This document shows positions 24,701-33,700 of a DNA stretch of 64,000 nt, in pieces; positions within the stretch are counted from its first letter, which is position 1, and each line of letters begins with the position of its first letter. The translations under genes and the position numbers were made by a program. Origin of the DNA: Turritopsis dohrnii (lineage: Eukaryota; Cnidaria; Hydrozoa; Anthoathecata; Oceaniidae); contig BQMF02000661.1 in NCBI GenBank assembly GCA_027922465.2, forward strand, positions 109,025 through 173,024, written 5' to 3'. Under the pieces are notes generated by a model. The model had not been told where the DNA came from. It saw only the letters and a program-made list of their open reading frames with translations, and did no database searches.

Positions 24701-27700
24701 TCATTTTAACAAGCTCTACAACTTACATTTTCTGTTTCCATTCTGTAATGTTTTCGTCTATTTTCACATGGGATTCTACACAACATGGGATTCAACAGTT
24801 CGAATTTCCAACACTTTAAGACACTGTCCCCTTTGTGGAATTCATGTTGTATTGGGTATTTCTTGGTGCGTTGTTGAAGCAGCGTAGATTTGAAATAATG
24901 GTCCTTTAATTTAATCTCTTGGTCATTGTAGGTTTTTGATTGGAGCTCATCCTTGTTATTTGGAGGGCTTGCATAACTCATGGTGACTTTACTTTCATTG
25001 GATCCGGAGTGATTCCATTCATCTCATTTTGCTTGAATTTGCACTTTGAGCGGTTTATTGTTAGATGAAGCTCATTAAATCTGGCAAAAAGAACTCCTAG
25101 TGCTCTGTCATGAGTTTTTTGATTTCCTGGAACTGTTATATCGTTGTTTATGTTTGCTATGCAAGCGCTTCCCAAAGAATTGCATCCACTTCTTCTTCGG
25201 CTGAGTTGATCCCCATTCACATTTGAAACGTTTTAACTGAATATTGCTTTAAAGTCCTCAACGGTTGGAATTACTTTCCTGATTTTTTGTATTGCTTTGT
25301 TGATATTTTTCATGTCCACGGTGAACCTGATCTCTCCCGTTTTTTCTTTGGGTAACCCGGGGTTTGGGAACCCATTCCAAATAATAATGTCCTGTTGTTG
25401 CAGTGCTTTTAAGTGTTCATTTGATGTTGGGGCAGGTGTAAGACAGGCTTTGCTGAAGTCTGCCACATTTATGACACTCTTGTGGTGATATTTAGGTTGT
25501 GGTCATCTTTAGGTTGCGGTCTTCTTTAGGTTGCGGTCTTCTTTCATAAATTCTTTAAGGTCCCAATCGTGTTTCAAGACTCCTGTGCTGAGTTTTTTAT
25601 ACTTGCATTTGAATACAATTTGATCTCTTATTTGTTAGTCTCTGTCACAATGTTCACTTTGAATTCAGAGTCTGTTTTTGAATTCTTTGATATTCTCATC
25701 TAATGCTTGTTTCATTGGTTTCTGACGTTGTGATCAGTTTTGTTTTACACTGATCATATGTGCTACCAGCAAAGTCAGTAACCTTTCTGATCTTTTCACC
25801 TCCGATGGATCTTAGCATTTCCTGTTTTGTCCTTCATCAGTGATGGCTGAGGCTAGGATGTAATCATCAAGTTGCTCTGTCCACTCTTTAAATGCTTCTC
25901 CACATGAGAAGGGGTGTTGAGTTGAGTCTAATTTTGATGGCATCCTTCCAAACGTTGCTACAGCCATAGTTGCTTCACTGAGTTTTATCTCATCACCAAT
26001 GTAGTGTTGACTTTACAGTTTTTACTATATACTAACAGGCGAATCCTTCCCAAACATAGAATATTAAGAATTGAAGCTTGGATACTACAGTGGTTAATAC
26101 TCTAATACTCTGAATCTGAACCACTGATCTTCTTAAGTAGCGATTACATAACCAACATTGAGCCATAATGCTGCTGATGTTGAGACATGTAATCTGCTTT
26201 TGACTTGCATTTTTTGTCAACTATCGTTCAACTCGTATGTTCTTATGTTTTTTTGCCTCATGAGTTGCATTTTTATGTCAATTGTTTTGAGAAATGACAT
26301 CTTGTTAATTTTACAATTATAGCCAGACCAAGCCGTACAATCTAGAATCTTGTGTTTCTGGTAAGATGGTATTTTTTAATTATTCTGTTACTACATGAAC
26401 ATATGACCTTATGAAAACTTATCATGATACTTAAATCACTTAACTGTCTAAAAGCAGCTTGAAGTGAAAAAGCTGCAAATGTTTGAAGTAAACATAATTG
26501 AAACATTTGATTTTATAATTTTTAGTGATTATTTTGCGGTAATTGTCTATAATTTTGTTTTTCAATTTATTTTCATAATTTTAGTTACTGATGGCCATGA
26601 AGAAACATCTGTTTTTCGCACAAAGCCTGGAGTCTTAACCCATTCGGCATTCAGAGATTTTTATGAGAAGTTGGATTTATCAAAGATAGAAAGGCCACAG
26701 CAAGTCAGTATTGTCACTAGTGGTAAACTGTCCACCACCAGGTTGTCGTTTGATGAATATACCGAGAAATGCAGAAACTTTTTTACAGATTACTTCAGCA
26801 TTGATGTTACTGACTTGCTAAATGAGAATATAAGGTTTCCACCAGCATATATGTGTAGAAAGAAAATTTATGATGTCGCTGCAAAATTTGAATTACCCAA
26901 CATAGTTTTGATAACAGACTATAATCTTATCGAACATTGTAAGATGCTTCATCTTGATCTTAATGACATTTGTGATAAACTGCGAATTGAACCTTCATCA
27001 ATTGCTGAGGAGAAGCAATTTCTAGTTTTTGATTACATGAAGCAATGCATCTTCATTGTACATTACAGTGAAGCTGACAGTGAAGAAGGAGCCCTGAAAG
27101 ACTTGAAGGCTGGTGATAACTTTTACCGATTGTTTTTCTATGTACTCAGCCCACTTCTTGGAGAAGATCTCTCATATGTCAATGTAGTAGCTGCGCCAAA
27201 TATTGAACATGACTGTGAAAACTTTCTTATTTTAAACAGTTATCACATTTTTAAAGGAGATTTGGCTGAGAAATTTAAACATTTGCATTCCTACATTAAA
27301 CGTGTTACAATGCCATCTATTGTTGCAAGCAAAAGTCACCATCCAGTAATACTTGCTGTTAGTTATGTCTTCAGTTTCTTAGCTACAAAGAAAATTGGAC
27401 CAGATCTTTTATGGGGGACAGTGGGTGAAAAGATATCATTAATGTGGCTTACTAAAGAGCAGTTACAAGTTGTATTCCACGATAGATTTTGGAGAATAGT
27501 GACTGGTGGATATGGTACCGGCAAGTCCGTAGTGACAAAGTATCTTCTGGAACATTTGGTAAAGCATGCAACAGAGCCTGTAGATATATACTTCATATTA
27601 TTTGATAACGATAGTTTGTTCCTGAAAGGCTTTGAAGATGTTTTCCCGAAAATTAAAGATGCTGGCTGTGCTGGAAATGCAAATGTCCTTTTTGGGAACT

Positions 27701-30700
27701 GTAAAGATGTAGAAATGTGGCTATCACAGGAATTTGAGCGAATTTGTGGAAACCAAAGTAAAAAGATTCCTTTCACTGTTTCAAACATGCTGCTTGCCAT
27801 GATAGAGAAGGCGAAATCTTCAGGCAGGAGGTTTCATCTGATTGTTGATGAGCTTGATGCTGAAATCATCAATGCAGTGGAAGCACTTAATCTGAAAAGC
27901 ATTTTCAAACAAAATGAAGTATCCCTGGACAAATCCCATATTTTATTTTCCATACGTTCAATGGAGAAAAGGCGTGCTAATGTTGTTGATAACCAAAGAA
28001 CTGAACATGATTCCTTTCAATGTTACAAAGATTGTGGAATGGAAGTTTTATCATTATCGTTATCAATGCGTACCACCAAGCAAGTTTTGAAAATCATTCA
28101 AATATCAATGAAAGGAATCACTCGTCCAAACAGAATATCGCAACCACGTCAGGAAACACTCCCTAAAAGTCAAGATTCAAAGTCAAGATTCAATTCCTTC
28201 AGAAAGTCTTTTAAACGTCGTCGAAATTCAACAAACCAACTTACGGAATCTTCATTCACAAAGCCAGTTGATATAAATCGAAGAAGCGAAGTCATGTCAT
28301 ATCATTCCCCAGATCCAGTGCCTTTAATAACCAATGCAGAAAAACGTCAAGTGGAACATTCAAATCCTGACAAGATTGATTTAGTTGCTCAGGAACATGA
28401 AAAAAGCTTTCAGGGCTCTGAGGCAGCTATTGAAACTGATTTTATTTTTCAACAATGCACGGACTCTGGGCATAATCTATCTGGTCAACAACCTGTTTTG
28501 GTATTTTTAAATCAGCAGAAAGAAGACTTGGGTGCCACAGAAAAAATCACTTTGTTATCCATTGCTTTACACAGTCACTGCTACAATACAGAAAGTAGAA
28601 ATGAGAAACGGATGATCATATGTAATGAGGAAAGTGAATACAAGATGTGTATGTCTGCGTTGACTGGTATTGGAAAGGAATACAATCTTTACGTACCTGG
28701 TGCTTCTGATTATCAATCAATTGATAAGAAGTCACTGGAATCACATGCAGTAATTACTGATTACACTGGATCCCGGGGAATGGAATGCTCGCAAGTCGTT
28801 GCTATTATCAATCCCAAAGAGCATTTTAAGAGGCAGTTTTTTATTGAAATAGTCTCTCGTTGTACCGACCATCTAGTATTGATCGTTCCCTATCCTTATC
28901 AGGAAAAGGATCATAAACACGGAAAAGAATCAATGGGTACCATTGTCAGAAATTTATGTCATGAAAACAAAAGATCTAAGAACAGTTTACTGGATATATA
29001 TTCATACTTGCTTACTGAAAGTCCAGATAAAGAGTTTCCACACGCTGTTTCCTCTTACTGCAGTAAATCAAAGATAACTACAATCAAAATCAACAAAAAT
29101 CATTCCCACCACCAGAAATACTGCAAAGTTACCATGCCAACAGAGGTGCCAAGTAAGCCAAAGCCTAATGAAAATGCAGCATCAAGGTATTCAATTGTGT
29201 CATATACACTTATTGAAAAACAATTTTTAATGTGTCAGTTCATGCTGAATATTCATTCTTCTCTTTGATACTTTTATTGTGTTTTAGCTTCATGCAACCC
29301 GAACCTGTACAATATCTTAAAGGACAGATGTTATCAGATAATTCGATAGAACTCACCTGGGTTCATCCTGAGAATTCGTTTCAAGTGACAAGAACGAAAA
29401 TGTCGGCGAATACATCGCAAACTAGTGAAGAATACCATATTATACATCCAGTTTTCCATGGCAACAGAGTCCAATTAACTATAGAAAATCAACTAGCATG
29501 TAAATTTGTACTACACGCCATCAGTAAATATGGAGGCGTACTGTCTGCACCAGCTGAGATACATTATCCGTCGAATTTTATTCGAAGGTATACTTTGTTT
29601 GTTTTCAACACTGTTCTATACATTATTATAGTAGCTTTCTCAGAAGTTTCATACAATGCTTATATAATGATGTTGCTTTCCTATAGTCAAGCGTCAAGCT
29701 CGCAAACTCAAACTACGTCTTCTCCGCACACATCTGCTCCTACAAAGGAATCCCCGTCCAGTAATGTTAGAAGGTATACTTGCTTAATTTATATAAGTGA
29801 TAGAAAGAAAGTTCCAGTTTAATTTCTTATTGTGATTTTTTCTCGTAGTCGACCGTCACACTCGACTACTCAGACTGTGTCTTCTCCGCAAACATCTGCT
29901 CCTACAAAGGAATCCTCATCGAGTAATGTTAGAAGGTATACTTGTTTATTTTTGCTTGTTTATTTTTATCTATACTTGTTAAATTTAATAGAAAGAAAAA
30001 TCCACATAAAGTTCTCATTGTGATGGTGTTTAACAGTAGTTTGTTACATACTGATGTTTACTAGTTTCATCGCTTTCGTTTTAGCCAACCATTAAACACG
30101 GAAGCTACGTCATCTTTGCCTAAAAAATACACCTTCGATGGTATGTATGATTTATTAATCATGTCCCTATCGGAAAGATTATTATCAACCAAGTTGATAT
30201 AACCAATTTTACATTTAAGATTTTCCATATAAATGGATTTTGAGTTCTAGAAGCCCTTAAAACGACTCAGAGGCTTTCGAAAAACGCATTTTACTTGTTA
30301 AATAAGGCACACTAATGTAACTAATGAGATTAAAGTTTAGCTATAAAAAGTCACTGAAGATCTTTTTCAGTAAAAGTTCCGAACTCACTCTGACACCTTT
30401 TCGGCTACTTATCAGTGATATATCATATCATATATATGTTTTATTTCTATTCTATTCTATTCTATTCTATTTACGAATGCTTACCCAGGATAACCTCTTC
30501 AGTTCCTGAGGTACTGCTATCAATGAGGGTCCTGCGAAGGAGGTCCTAGAGCATTTAAAGCCTCCATTTGGGCTACGGAAGCTGTATTAACAGCAGCCGC
30601 TCAGCTGGACAACCATCCTTGACATCATTCCTACTCCCTTGCTGAGTGCTAAGCAAAGAGGAGTGATTCACACTGTTATAGTCGCTGGCATGACTCGGTC

Positions 30701-33700
30701 GTGGATTGAACCCGCGACCTCCCGAGCAGGAAGCGAGCACACTTTCACAAGGCTATCAGTCGTTTTTCTGCGTGGACATTTAAAATTGATAACGAATTGA
30801 ATCTTTTTTGACCCATTAGTTGATCTGATCCAAGTTTTGATTCTTCTTTGCATGGAAAAAGAGCGTTCGAGGTAGCTGATGTGGCACCACTCGTCAGTAC
30901 GATACGAATTATCGTCCAGACGTTCTTTAACAAATGTGTTTTTTCTTTTTCCATTTTTCAAAGCTTCTAGCGTATTTCGCGAAAATTAATTGGTATAGGC
31001 TGATTAAAAATGGTTGGTAGGAGATGGGGCCTGCTTTCCAAATGAATAAGATCAAAATCTCCGCCAAAATCCATCTCTAACTGCGATAGGTTTTCTGAAA
31101 TATCAGCTTTCGAGATGGATTTTAACAGCAATGTCGGCTTTCTTTGAAAATATTTCAGGAGAGCACGAGAAGAAAAAATTTTTACGAGCTCGTTCCGAAA
31201 AGATATCTATAAATGGAAATGTTTCAAGAGAGGTGGAAATTTTTAATATTGCGAATCATGTTGCATGTGGTATACATTGTGATTTACTTCGTAATAAAGA
31301 TAGCTAAGAAACCTTACGTGCAGCACGGCCTTGAGTCAAAAAGATTTGCAACAAAAAAAAACACATTATATTTAGCAAAAAAGTGGGCCCGTCGCCGTGG
31401 CCCATGTCATTACAGAGACCAGTCGAGAAATTTTTTCTAAAGCGATGTTTGTTAATAGAAAAAAAGAATGAACCAGACCTTTAACGTATTTCTGTTGTTT
31501 AAACACCGTTTTAATTGACAACTACCGTAATGCTTCGATTAGACGCCCGGGGCGTTTATTAAATTTTTTTGAATTTTCAGGGGGGCATCTATTCGAGGGG
31601 GGCGTTTAAAAGAGGGGGGCGTCTATTGAATTTTTGTGAAACTCTTTTTTAAATATAAACATCGATAAAAAATATACAAAATTAAACTTCAAGATCATCT
31701 TCCTCGATCGTGTTAAATACTTGAAGCTGCTCCAGATATGCTGTTGGCTTGTACAAAAAAAATCTTCTCGTTGGACACATCCCCATAGAAATTTCAAGTT
31801 TATGCTTCCATTTTATTAATCAAGATCTCGAGTACAAGATAAAAGCAGTATAACGGCTAACGTCAACGGGAAATCGGACTTGTTGTTTCTGCAAAACTTA
31901 TCTTTACGACGAAAAATAAACGTAATTCTGAAGTTTTGGAAAAGTTTCCAACTGTTAGTTAAAAATTTAAAAAGAAAGGCGGCTATCGCAAATTTCAATA
32001 TTTTTATACAAAATGAAAACATTGAAGCTGAAACAATGCAATGTAATAGTTCTACATGCCTTAATTAGTGTGTCTCTAATAAACGCCCCTCTCTAGAGAG
32101 GGGCGTCTAATAGAGGGGGGCATTTATTTAAAATTCTCCTGAAAAGGGCGGGCGTCTATTCGAGGGGGCGTTTAAAAGAAGGGGGCGTTTAATCGAAGCA
32201 TTACGGTAATCATGTTTCGCCTCGTGAAATCAAGTTTAGTTTTGCTACGTTGTATCCAATGGAAACCCTGGCAAAACATTTTCTCCGATATTATTGAAGA
32301 GAAAGCATTTTGTCTTTTTCAATTTTTCTTCAGTCACTTGTAATAACAGGGATATAGTTGGAATTTAGTTCTAATAGTTAGATAGACGTAACATCATAAC
32401 ATTTTTCGCTTTGTCTGAACTTTTTTTAATTGAAAATTACGAGCATAACATTTCTGGTGGTTTTATGAAACGGTAGAGACGATATATTCACTTCTGGGAA
32501 CATTGTTCGCCGAGGAAAACTTTCAACGAGCTTTTCTGAAATGAGGTAATTCTCTAAAGTGACTCGAACTTTTCTCAGGCAGATGTGAAGAAGAAAAACG
32601 TAAGAATAGCCACTAGTTGTTCTTGGGTAAAATTACTTTGTTCTTATGAAACAAATTTGTTTCAGATGTTATCATACGTTTAGTAATTTGTCCTGCCTTC
32701 AACAGGATAGTATATCTTGCCTCGTTTGAGATATACAGATCTCCTGGCCTCTTTTTACAGAAATGTACAAATAGTTTACATACATTCTCTAAGGAGCTAC
32801 ATCCGTTACTATAGGTAATATAAGTAAAATACAAGAGCCAGATGGCGCAAAACGGTAGCAGCAAAAGTACTTGCCACAAGAATACTTTTAAATTTGAAAT
32901 TTTACTTAAAGTTCTTAAACGTTCTGTAAACGTTATTTCTTGAGATATCTTACTGGTGGAAGGCATAAACGATATTATAATGTTTAAAATTACTAACTCG
33001 TGTAAATAGGGTCTAATCGCAACACACCAGCAATTTAATTTATTAGAAGACAAAAGAATTATACATGCATGAGTTGTTTATAACGTACGTTTTTTTTATA
33101 AGAGCTTATGTAGAAAAAAAACGCGTTTTTTCGAAAAAAAAATGTATGTTTTGAATTATAATTTTTTGAAACCGAAAAAGAATTCAAACAGATAACTGCC
33201 TTTTTTTAACTCGATTTTTGAAAACCTTGATGTTCAAAGACAGAACAGATAGCTAACAAACGTAGAAAGTAATAAGAAAGTCTGATCTGTGCTTTACTGA
33301 CGCGAAAAACATATCTATTTTCAAGTACCAAAGTTCATTGATTCAGTACCATAAAAGTAACTAAAAGTCCCAGTTTTATGTAGACCTATTTGATTAATAT
33401 CCATTCCTTCATCAATTAAGTGATAAAATATCAAAGAAAACGTATTTTAAATGTATGTGATTGAAAACCTTCGAAAATTCAAAAGGCTGCGTTCGTTCAT
33501 TAGAATGTATATTGAGTTTTTAGTGGGGACTCGCATACTCTAAATCGTAGGCTAAAAACTGCCGTTTCGGCCGGAGGAGTAGTAGTAGTAAGGAGGAGTA
33601 GTAGTAGTAGTAGGAGTCCAAGGGTGTTTTAATACGGTATTCACTTTCGCTGCTACCGTAATAAGGACGTTTTTAAAAATATTCACTTTAAGTAATATCA

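Noticed and set aside
26324..26361. Short exon candidate with acceptor ATTATAG and donor GTAAGA between the Death and NTPase exons
   Set aside because: In the phase required by the Death exon it contains TAG, and the flanking exons join without it.
26464..26584. The first 40 codons of the long frame at 26464 as the protein N-terminus
   Set aside because: They are AT-rich and hydrophobic, precede a clear TTTTAG acceptor, and the codon at the junction is completed in phase by the Death exon, so they are intron.
27363..27800. 145-codon minus-strand frame
   Set aside because: It is the antisense shadow of the conserved Walker A region of the NTPase exon.
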